Shown here one piece after another: positions 34,625 to 42,090 of a stretch of 64,000 bases of DNA; the stretch's first letter is position 1; each line of letters starts with the position of its first letter. Source of the DNA: Bacteroidota bacterium. Lineage in GTDB: Bacteria > Bacteroidota > Bacteroidia > Bacteroidales > Lentimicrobiaceae. The position numbers and the translations under genes are program-made. Location of the stretch: contig JAEZDY010000006.1 in assembly GCA_023417935.1 (NCBI GenBank), positions 1-64,000 of the forward strand. The letters run 5' to 3'. The notes below the pieces were generated by a model. That model searched no databases. It saw only the letters and a list, made by a program, of their open reading frames with translations, and had not been told where the DNA came from.

Positions 34625-34653
34625 AAAAAAAGCACCTCTCAGGGGTGCTTTTT
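34625..34653. terminator. Bidirectional terminator after the subtilisin gene
   Basis: AGCACCTC, loop TCA, GGGGTGCT, flanked by six A and four or more T, between converging genes. Confidence 0.9.
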
Positions 34654-34662
34654 ATATGAGCG

Positions 34663-34923
34663 TTAATCTGCACTCAATGTTCTGATATACTCAGCTACAA
34701 TTGCTTTAGCCCTTTCGTGGTCAGCTTCTGATACATATATCTTCACAGCACCTGCACCACCGGGATCAGACCACCATGGGGCAAGGGTTCCAATTATATC
34801 ATCTTTAAAATATGCATCTATTTGTGCATCCTCAAGTAGGCTTTTTACAAAACCTGCCTGTAACATACTTCCTGCGAATACCTGTACAGGATTCATTTCA
34901 GGGTCTTGTTTATTGTGGTTCAT
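34663..34923 (-). CDS. DUF2007-family small protein
   Basis: 86 residues. 'VQVFAGSMLQAGFVKSLLED' and the C-terminal 'VKIYVSEADHERAKAIVAEY' are the two halves of the DUF2007 fold, annotated as a putative signal-transducing protein (GlnB-like fold). The biochemical role is unknown. It follows the lipoprotein gene by 5 bp and is probably co-transcribed with it. Confidence 0.85.
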   Translation of the reverse strand: MNHNKQDPEMNPVQVFAGSMLQAGFVKSLLEDAQIDAYFKDDIIGTLAPWWSDPGGAGAVKIYVSEADHERAKAIVAEYIRTLSAD

Positions 34924-34928
34924 TTTGC

Positions 34929-35330
34929 TTATTTATTACCTTCTATTTGATATTGACTATAATTACCCAATCCACCATAACGTAAAAATAGATGTAACTT
35001 GCTATTATCTGTGAATTCTCCATTGCAGTATTGTGTAGGGAAATTTGAGAGTTTGCCATCAGTTCCAATAGCAAGAGTTATAGAATCATCAGGTAAAAAT
35101 CTGATGGTTAGTTCGTTTGCCGAAGGTCCTTTTTTAACAATGCCTACTGATAAGGTACTGTCATACAATGTTACTGAAGGTTCTACCCCATAGTGTGCGG
35201 TTCGCACAGTAATGAAACGCCAATTACCTGTATAAACATCGCGGTAGTCAACTTCGGCCTCTTTTTTACATGAGGTTATGATTAATGATACTATTAACAG
35301 GAAAAGCATCTTTTGCGAAATTGTTTTCAT
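34929..35330 (-). CDS. Small lipoprotein with candidate ECF promoter
   Basis: 133 residues. The lipoprotein signal is 'MLFLLIVSLIITSCKKEAE'. The mature part contains 'DYRDVYTGNWRFITVR', 'DSITLAIGTDGKLSNFP' and 'LRYGGLGNYSQYQIEG', the same order as the lipoprotein at 20124-20558, its paralogue. The function is unknown. The ATG at 35330 is 49 nt downstream of ACTAGGGTAAA...TGTC, the element shared with the FecR operon and the large surface protein, so it may belong to the ECF sigma regulon. Confidence 0.8.
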   Translation of the reverse strand: MKTISQKMLFLLIVSLIITSCKKEAEVDYRDVYTGNWRFITVRTAHYGVEPSVTLYDSTLSVGIVKKGPSANELTIRFLPDDSITLAIGTDGKLSNFPTQYCNGEFTDNSKLHLFLRYGGLGNYSQYQIEGNK

Positions 35331-35362
35331 TGATTAAGGGTTTAACACTGTTATATATTTAA

Positions 35363-35389
35363 GACAATTATAAAGTCATTTACCCTAGT
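35363..35389 (-). promoter_or_regulatory. Candidate ECF sigma promoter of the small lipoprotein gene
   Basis: Minus-strand ACTAGGGTAAA (35389 to 35379), then TGTC after 12 nt. Identical core and spacing to the element at 3641-3667. Confidence 0.5.
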
Positions 35390-35438
35390 AGATATGATAT
35401 ATTTTTTATCTTAAACACTCCCCTTAACTAAAAATCGT

Positions 35439-35446
35439 ACCTTTGC
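35439..35446 (+). promoter_or_regulatory. Bacteroidota -7 element of serS
   Basis: TACCTTTG, matching TAnnTTTG, 31 nt before the serS start. Confidence 0.6.
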
Positions 35447-35477
35447 GCCTCATTAAAAAATACAAATTTCGTAAGCA

Positions 35478-36749
35478 ATGCTGGAACTATCGTACATAAG
35501 AGAAAACGCATTTGAAGTTGCTCAGCGACTGGCAATTAAGAACATTGACGCTACTGCAACCCTTGAGCAGATTATTGATCTTGACACCCGCAGGCGGGAA
35601 GCACAAACTGATCTTGATAATTCGCTTGCTGAAGCTAATAGTATTTCACGTGAAGTTGGTAACCTCATGAAGGCAGGCAAGGCATCTGACGCAAGTGAAT
35701 TAAAGAACCGGGTTGCAGAACTAAAACTGCATGCCAAGGAACTTTCAGAAAACCTCGACAGGCTGGTTACAGAGCAAAACAACCTGCTTCTAACTTTGCC
35801 GAATGTTCCGCATATTTCAGTTCCAAAAGGTAAGACCCCTGAAGATAATGAGATCGTTCACAGCGAGGGTGATATGCCAGTATTACAGCCTGATGCAGTA
35901 CCTCATTGGGATTTAGCTACCAGGTATGATATAATTGATTTTGAACTTGGCAACAAGGTTACAGGAGCTGGTTTTCCTTTCTATAAAGGCAAAGGAGCAA
36001 GACTGCAACGGGCGTTGATCAACTTCTTTCTCGATAATGCTATTGCTGCAGGATATATGGAAATTCAACCTCCGCTGGTAGTAAATGAGGCTTCAGGTTA
36101 CGGCACAGGTCAGCTACCTGATAAAGACGGTCAGATGTACTTCTGCCAGGTTGACAAGCTTTATCTTATACCCACAGCCGAGGTGCCGGTTACGAATATA
36201 TACCGTGATGAGATTGTAAAAGCCACTGCTTTCCCTATTAAGAATGCTGCATACTCAAATTGCTTCCGCCGTGAAGCTGGTTCTTATGGTAAAGATGTGC
36301 GTGGACTTAACCGCCTGCACCAATTTGATAAAGTGGAAATAGTTCAGATACAACATCCTGACCATTCATATGAATCTCTGGAAGAGATGCGTGAATATGT
36401 TTCAACTTTGCTCCGTAAACTTGAGCTTCCCTTCAGGGTACTTAAACTCTGTGGTGGCGATATGAGTTTCACTTCCTCACTAACCTATGATTTTGAAGTA
36501 TACTCTGCTGCTCAACAGAAATGGCTTGAGGTTAGTTCTGTTTCAAATTTTGAAAGTTTTCAGGCAAACCGTATGAAGCTGCGCTTTAAGGATGAGTTTG
36601 GCAAGACCCGTCTGTGCCATACACTAAACGGCAGTGCACTGGCGTTACCACGTATAGTAGCTTCATTACTGGAGAATAATCAAACTAGTGATGGAATTCG
36701 GATACCTGCAGCCCTGGCAACTTATACAGGGTTTGATTTGTTAACTTAA
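35478..36749 (+). CDS. serS: Seryl-tRNA synthetase
   Basis: 423 residues, normal length. The N-terminal coiled-coil arm that binds tRNA(Ser) spans about 27-100 (LDTRRREAQTDLDNSLAEAN). The class II core has motif 2 in 'CFRREAGSYGKDVRGLNRLH' and motif 3 in 'LNGSALALPRIVASLLEN'. 'LIPTAEVPVTNIY' forms the serine pocket. It attaches serine to tRNA(Ser) and to selenocysteine tRNA if present. The TPR gene follows after 19 bp. Confidence 0.98.
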   Translation: MLELSYIRENAFEVAQRLAIKNIDATATLEQIIDLDTRRREAQTDLDNSLAEANSISREVGNLMKAGKASDASELKNRVAELKLHAKELSENLDRLVTEQNNLLLTLPNVPHISVPKGKTPEDNEIVHSEGDMPVLQPDAVPHWDLATRYDIIDFELGNKVTGAGFPFYKGKGARLQRALINFFLDNAIAAGYMEIQPPLVVNEASGYGTGQLPDKDGQMYFCQVDKLYLIPTAEVPVTNIYRDEIVKATAFPIKNAAYSNCFRREAGSYGKDVRGLNRLHQFDKVEIVQIQHPDHSYESLEEMREYVSTLLRKLELPFRVLKLCGGDMSFTSSLTYDFEVYSAAQQKWLEVSSVSNFESFQANRMKLRFKDEFGKTRLCHTLNGSALALPRIVASLLENNQTSDGIRIPAALATYTGFDLLT

Positions 36750-36768
36750 GTCCAGACTTAAATCTATT

Positions 36769-38706
36769 ATGCTCAGGGATTTCATCTATGCTGTTTTTAA
36801 TCTGAAACATTTCGTTTTCATCCGGAAGAGAAAACCAGGTGAAATCCGCTCTTTGCCTGTGTCCAATTTTAAACTATCAACTTTCCTTTCTGTTATTGTC
36901 ATCATACTTCTATTACCGGCCATTCACACTGTAGCACAGGTTGCAACTGAACAGCAACTCGGATTGCAGTTTTACAATGACCGGGATTTCCACAAGGCTG
37001 CTGAAGTTTTTGAACGGCTTTATAAACAAAAGCAGGATCATTTTACCTACACTTATTACCTACAAACACTGCTTGAGCTTGGCAATATTGAAGAAGCCGG
37101 CAAAGTTGTGAAACAACAAGTGAAGCGTTTCCCAAATGAAGCAAGATATCAGGTGGATCAGGGTTATATAATGATACGAGGTAACCAGGCACAGAAAGCA
37201 ACCAAATTGTTTGATGACCTGATCAAAGATCTGAATCCTGACCAGCGCAGTGTAATGGAATTGGCAAATGCATTTACAATGCGCCGGGAGCAGGATTATG
37301 CAATACGCACTTACTTAAAAGGTCGTCAGTTATTATCGCCTGAGCACACATTTGGTTTTGAACTTGCTCAGATGTATGAAATACAAGGGCAGTTTGACAA
37401 GATGGTTGATGAATACCTGACCCTAATAGCCCAAACACCCCCTTTTGCTGACCAGGTGAAGGTGAGGTTGCAAAATTCGCTGATTAATGATCCTGAAAAC
37501 AGCAAGACCGAAGCATTAAGAAAGGCACTGGTAATGAAAGTGCAACGTACTCCTGACGATATAGTACTAACTGAGATGCTGGTATGGTTATCAATTCAAC
37601 TTAAGGATTTTGAATCGGCACTCATACAGGCAAAGGCTCTCGACCGTAGGTTGGGAGAAAATGGCACCAGGGTATTCGCTCTTGGGCAATTGAGCGTTAC
37701 CAATGGTAATTACCCTGTAGCTGCTGATGCGTTCAGCTATGTCATGGATAGGTCTGATGACCCTGCCTTAAGAACAATTGCAGAGGTTGAGTTGCTCCGT
37801 TCAGAGTTCGAGTTGGTTACCAATACTTATCCTGTTGATGAAAAGAAGATTAACGAAGTGTCAGACAGATATGCCAAAGCCATTGACAGAAATGGCAATA
37901 ATCAATTGGTGTATCCCTTAGTGATGAATCTGGCGCATATTGAAGCCTTCTACCTTAAAAATACGAATAAAGCAGTGGTTCTGCTTGAAGACCTGATTCA
38001 AAGAACAGGTAATGACAAAGTTATGCAGGCACAATGTAAGTTGGACCTTGCCGATATTTTACTCTTCAGTGGTGAACCATGGGAAGCTACATTGTTATAT
38101 TCGCAGGTTGACAAAGCCTTTAAAAATGACCCTCTCGGTCACGAGGCAAGGTTCAGGAATGCACGATTGTCATTCTTTATTGGTGAATTTGATTGGGCCA
38201 GGGCACAATTGGATGTGCTTAAAGCTGCTACTTCAAAACTTATTGCCAATGATGCAATGCAAATGTCATTACTTATCACTGATAACATTGAAGCCGACAG
38301 CTCAACTCTTGCCTTGGGTTCCTTTGCAAGAGCTGGATTATTACTCTTCAGGAATAATACTGGTATGGCAGAGGCTTTACTTGATTCAATTATAGTTGCA
38401 TTCCCCGGACATTCAATAATTGATGATGTTTTAATGAAGAAAGCGGAGATAAAGTTGAGAAATGGAGATTTCACGGCAGCGGAATCAATGTATACTGAAG
38501 TGATTGCCCAATACCCTGATGATATTTTGGCAGATGATGCTATGTTTAACCTTGCAACACTCTATGAAGTTCATTTAAAAGACCTCACAAAAGCGAGTGA
38601 TACATATCAGAAACTCATGACCCAATATCCCGGCAGCATATATGTAGTAGAAGCACGAAAACAATTCAGGACCATAAGAGGCGATTTTCAGCAGCAGGAA
38701 CAATAG
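36769..38706 (+). CDS. Secreted tetratricopeptide-repeat protein
   Basis: 645 residues. A hydrophobic export segment (LSTFLSVIVIILLLPAIHTV) starts about residue 37, so the true start may be a downstream TTG or GTG rather than the ATG at 36769. The mature protein is a long TPR solenoid: 'GLQFYNDRDFHKAAEVFERL', 'GNIEEAGKVVKQQVKRFPNE', 'KGRQLLSPEHTFGFELAQMY' and later 'DDAMFNLATLYEVHLKDLTK'. The last repeats resemble Tol-Pal-type YbgF TPRs. It lies in the periplasm or outer envelope; partners unknown. It is 19 bp after serS. Confidence 0.8.
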   Translation: MLRDFIYAVFNLKHFVFIRKRKPGEIRSLPVSNFKLSTFLSVIVIILLLPAIHTVAQVATEQQLGLQFYNDRDFHKAAEVFERLYKQKQDHFTYTYYLQTLLELGNIEEAGKVVKQQVKRFPNEARYQVDQGYIMIRGNQAQKATKLFDDLIKDLNPDQRSVMELANAFTMRREQDYAIRTYLKGRQLLSPEHTFGFELAQMYEIQGQFDKMVDEYLTLIAQTPPFADQVKVRLQNSLINDPENSKTEALRKALVMKVQRTPDDIVLTEMLVWLSIQLKDFESALIQAKALDRRLGENGTRVFALGQLSVTNGNYPVAADAFSYVMDRSDDPALRTIAEVELLRSEFELVTNTYPVDEKKINEVSDRYAKAIDRNGNNQLVYPLVMNLAHIEAFYLKNTNKAVVLLEDLIQRTGNDKVMQAQCKLDLADILLFSGEPWEATLLYSQVDKAFKNDPLGHEARFRNARLSFFIGEFDWARAQLDVLKAATSKLIANDAMQMSLLITDNIEADSSTLALGSFARAGLLLFRNNTGMAEALLDSIIVAFPGHSIIDDVLMKKAEIKLRNGDFTAAESMYTEVIAQYPDDILADDAMFNLATLYEVHLKDLTKASDTYQKLMTQYPGSIYVVEARKQFRTIRGDFQQQEQ

Positions 38707-38781
38707 AATAAACCTTAACAATATTGCTGCTTGAATATAGGAATAACAGCATTCCAATTTGTTGCTAATCAATAGTATAAC

Positions 38782-38900
38782 TAATTCGGTATAATAATTC
38801 AGCATAAATAATTCAGCTTAAATAATTCAATTTAATAATTCAGCTTAAATAATTCAGCTTAATAATTCAACATAAATAATCCAGCTTTACTAATTCAGTA
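38782..38900. repeat. Direct array with 13-14 bp period (TAATTCAGCTTAAA), upstream of rsmA
   Basis: TAATTC cores (one TAATCC) begin at 38782, 38795, 38809, 38823, 38836, 38850, 38863, 38877 and 38891: nine units with 13- or 14-bp spacing. The array ends 17 bp before the rsmA start and occupies the region where its promoter should be. Confidence 0.9.
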
Positions 38901-38916
38901 TCTAAAACTTTCTAAT

Positions 38917-39840
38917 TTGTACCCTGTAAGAGCAAAAAAACACCTTGGCCAGCACTTTCTAAATGATGAGAACATTGCCAGAAAGATTACCGAAAACCTT
39001 AAGCTGCCTTGTGATGCGGTATTGGAGGTTGGACCCGGAACAGGAGTTCTTACAAAGTATCTGTTGGAAATGCTTGACTCTTCTACCAGCGTTAAAGAGG
39101 AGAATTCTGTAAAGGAAAAACTTGAGTCGTCTCCTTCAGTTAATGTGGGGAATTCAGTGAAGCAAGTGCTGGAAACCTCTGCTGCATTGGAAGATAACAA
39201 AAACGGAAGCATTAAGCAGTTCCTCACTTTAGATGTTGATAGAGACAGTATAGCTTATCTTAAAGAGACTTATCCTGACCATGCAGCCATATTCCGCGAA
39301 GCAGACTTCCTGAGATTCAACCCTGAGGAGTTTTTCAAAGGTTGCTTTTCAGTTATTGGTAATTTCCCCTACAATATATCAAGCCAGATATTCTTCAAAG
39401 TACTGGACCACGTTGACCAGATACCTGAAGTAGTTTGTATGTTGCAGAAAGAAGTTGCTGAACGAATTGCTGCACCACCAGGTAGCAAGACATATGGAAT
39501 ACTGAGTGTGTTGCTGCAGGCATGGTACAACATTGAATATCTCTTCACCGTTGAGCCACACTTATTCATACCTCCACCAAAGGTGAGATCGGCAGTTATA
39601 AGACTTACCCGTAACACTACCACAGAATTAGGGTGTGACCCTATTATGTTTAAAACGGTAGTAAAAACAGCCTTCAACCAGCGACGTAAAACTTTACGCA
39701 ATGCATTAAAAAGCCTCAACATAACTTTAAGTGAGGAAATGAATGAAATGCTTGACAAAAGGGCTGAACGTTTAAGTGTCGCCGACTTTGTATATATTAC
39801 CAATAGTTTAGCGATTAGACCAACAGATCAGAAGGGTTAG
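38917..39840 (+). CDS. rsmA: 16S rRNA (adenine(1518/1519)-N6)-dimethyltransferase with an unusual internal repeat insertion
   Basis: 307 residues starting from a TTG at 38917. The start is supported by the conserved N-terminus 'YPVRAKKHLGQHFLNDENIA' immediately after it, with no ATG nearby. SAM motif I is 'VLEVGPGTGVLT', the acidic loop 'LTLDVDRDSIAYL', motif IV 'VIGNFPYNISSQIFF' and the C-terminal 'FNQRRKTLRNAL' block. It dimethylates two adenosines near the 3' end of 16S rRNA. Between motif I and the acidic strand, residues about 55-102 are an extra segment of three 16-residue repeats not found in the family, so this protein is longer than usual. All catalytic motifs are intact, so it is probably functional. 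Confidence 0.95.
   Translation: MYPVRAKKHLGQHFLNDENIARKITENLKLPCDAVLEVGPGTGVLTKYLLEMLDSSTSVKEENSVKEKLESSPSVNVGNSVKQVLETSAALEDNKNGSIKQFLTLDVDRDSIAYLKETYPDHAAIFREADFLRFNPEEFFKGCFSVIGNFPYNISSQIFFKVLDHVDQIPEVVCMLQKEVAERIAAPPGSKTYGILSVLLQAWYNIEYLFTVEPHLFIPPPKVRSAVIRLTRNTTTELGCDPIMFKTVVKTAFNQRRKTLRNALKSLNITLSEEMNEMLDKRAERLSVADFVYITNSLAIRPTDQKG
39079..39222 (+). repeat. Threefold 48-bp repeat inside rsmA
   Basis: Residues 55-70 (SSTSVKEENSVKEKLE), 71-86 (SSPSVNVGNSVKQVLE) and 87-102 (TSAALEDNKNGSIKQF) line up as 16-residue repeats. The first two share more than half of their residues. Confidence 0.75.
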
Positions 39841-39987
39841 ACATAATTACCTTCCTATGGATGTTCATTTGATCAATGGTTGTATATACTTCATAATATT
39901 CAGCCTTTTTTCTTTTCTTTGCATTGAAAATAAGCATACTAAGCTCTGCTAAATCATATATGAAATCAATAAGCCCTACCTCATTAA

Positions 39988-42006
39988 ATGAAATCAAAAA
40001 TACAACCCGGCACTCCATCAGTAAATAAGTCAGCCCAACCAATGCCTCAAAAGCATCCGGCAAAGGCACTAAATGCCAGGATCTATTATCTAATTATTGC
40101 TGCGTTGGCTTTTGTACTTTATGGCAATACGATTTCCAATAACTATTCTCTCGACGATTCTTATGTTACGGCTAATAACCCCGTTGTTCAACAAGGTATT
40201 AAGGCTATTCCGCTCATCTTCTCTTCAAATTATATTACTATGAATGCTGAAGAAGGTGGCCAGCACAGTTATGGTTATCGGCCGGTGTCAAAAGCAACTT
40301 TTGCTATTGAAAGAACGCTTTTCGGAGAGAATCCGCACATTAGTCATTTCTTTAATGTGCTCTTGTATGCTTTAACTGGGTTGTTGCTGTTTTTTATACT
40401 ACTGAAACTTTTAACGGGTCATCACATAATGCTCCCATTCTTAGCGGTTGTATTCTTTATGGTACATCCGCTCCATACTGAAGTGGTTGCAAGTTTAAAG
40501 AATCGTGAGGAATTACTTAGTTTTCTTGGAGCACTTGGAAGTATACATTTCTTTCTAAAGTGGCATGAAACGTCAAAAAAGAGATTCGTTTTTTGGGCGC
40601 TGCTATCCTTTGCTATAGGCTACCTTTCGAAGGTGAATATTATGACGTTCATTTTCATTATACCGCTTATATTCTGGTACTTCACTGATACTAAGCCACG
40701 TAAACTTCTGATAACATCATTGATGGTAATAGGAGTTATTGCATTGATGGTTTTGATACCGCGGGTGCTGCTGGGAACAGCGGTGCGCCCGATGCAGTTC
40801 ATTGAAAATCCTTTACAGTTTGATCCAACTTTACCTGAACGCCTTGGTACTTCAATGATGGTGTTGTTATTCTATCTGAAGATGCTGGTATTTCCACATC
40901 CGTTATTATTTTATTACGGCTATAACATGATTCCTGTTACAACATTAGGAAATCCAATAGTATGGTTAAGTTTCATCATACATGCAGGTTTATTTGGCTA
41001 TGCTCTATATACAATACGCCGTAAAACCATTCTTTCGTTTGCCATACTCTTCTATCTTATAAATATTGGTATCTTTTCTAACTTGCTGGCCCCTCCCACA
41101 GGCATTGTAGCAGAGCGCTTTCTTTACGTTGCATCGCTTGGTTTTTGTATTGCGCTGGCTTATGGCATCTTTAAAATTTTCAGGCTTGAAACTTCTGAAA
41201 AAGTTATTCCAGCAAAGGTTATTGCCCTGATGGCTGGCATTGCTTTACTCATCTCAATACCTGCTGTTGCAAAAACTATCGACAGGAATAACGATTGGGA
41301 AAATGAAATGACATTATATGAAGCTGATATGCCATACCTTGAAAAGTCAGCTAAAGCCAATTTCATTTATGCTACTAATCTGAGGAGTTCTGTAGTTGCA
41401 CGATTGAAATCAGGAGTGCCACGTAAAGATATCATCCCCGACGCCCAAACATCTATACTGCATTTTAAACGTGCTGTAGCAGTTTATCCTCAGTATCCTG
41501 ATGCATGGAATAACCTGGGGGAGTCGTTTCTTCTTTTACTGAATGAAGCTGATTCATCGATAAAGTACTTTGAAAAAGCGGTTGAGGTGAATCCTCAGCT
41601 TCATGCGGCATTCTATAACCTGGGATATACCTATCAGATTACAGGTCAACTGGAAAAATCTGTAGAAAACTACGAAAAAGCGCTGGAAATTGAGCCCTGG
41701 GAAGTGAGAACTATGTCGAATCTTTCAGTTGTATACGGGAAGACAGGTGAACTTGATAAGGCAATCCAACTTAATGAAGACATTATCAAGATAGATCCTA
41801 CAATGGAGGCTCCTTACCTAAATCTTGCTTCTTTTGCAATTCAAAAGGGAGATAACCTAACAGCACTTGGGCACTTTGAAAAAGCGCTTGAGGTGAATCC
41901 TGATAATTTCAACCTTAGTATGAGGCTTAATGAATATTATAAAAAGGCCGGCGACAGTTTAAAAGCTGAGTACTACCTGGATATTGCAAGAAGGGCTCAA
42001 AAGTGA
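39988..42006 (+). CDS. TMTC-like polytopic membrane protein with C-terminal TPR repeats
   Basis: 672 residues. The N-terminal 430 residues form about ten membrane helices of the GT-C type. 'YSLDDSYVTANNPVVQQG' forms the first periplasmic loop with the acidic pair, followed by 'VHPLHTEVVASLKNREELLS', the block typical of TMTC/DUF1736 proteins. The C-terminal 200 residues are TPRs (YPDAWNNLGESFLLLLNEAD, 'LHAAFYNLGYTYQITGQLEK'). Eukaryotic TMTCs are protein O-mannosyltransferases; the bacterial relatives are of unproven function, so glycosyl transfer to exported proteins is inference. It is preceded by a 147-bp gap after rsmA. Confidence 0.8.
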   Translation: MKSKIQPGTPSVNKSAQPMPQKHPAKALNARIYYLIIAALAFVLYGNTISNNYSLDDSYVTANNPVVQQGIKAIPLIFSSNYITMNAEEGGQHSYGYRPVSKATFAIERTLFGENPHISHFFNVLLYALTGLLLFFILLKLLTGHHIMLPFLAVVFFMVHPLHTEVVASLKNREELLSFLGALGSIHFFLKWHETSKKRFVFWALLSFAIGYLSKVNIMTFIFIIPLIFWYFTDTKPRKLLITSLMVIGVIALMVLIPRVLLGTAVRPMQFIENPLQFDPTLPERLGTSMMVLLFYLKMLVFPHPLLFYYGYNMIPVTTLGNPIVWLSFIIHAGLFGYALYTIRRKTILSFAILFYLINIGIFSNLLAPPTGIVAERFLYVASLGFCIALAYGIFKIFRLETSEKVIPAKVIALMAGIALLISIPAVAKTIDRNNDWENEMTLYEADMPYLEKSAKANFIYATNLRSSVVARLKSGVPRKDIIPDAQTSILHFKRAVAVYPQYPDAWNNLGESFLLLLNEADSSIKYFEKAVEVNPQLHAAFYNLGYTYQITGQLEKSVENYEKALEIEPWEVRTMSNLSVVYGKTGELDKAIQLNEDIIKIDPTMEAPYLNLASFAIQKGDNLTALGHFEKALEVNPDNFNLSMRLNEYYKKAGDSLKAEYYLDIARRAQK

Positions 42007-42090
42007 TACTTTGAATAAGATTGCATTATATAACATTCAGAACTCAAAGCCGCGACTACCAACTACAAATTACCAACCGAAAATAAGATC

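Noticed and set aside
38012..38395. 127-codon plus-strand frame inside the TPR gene
   Set aside because: Shifted frame of the TPR coding region with no motif.
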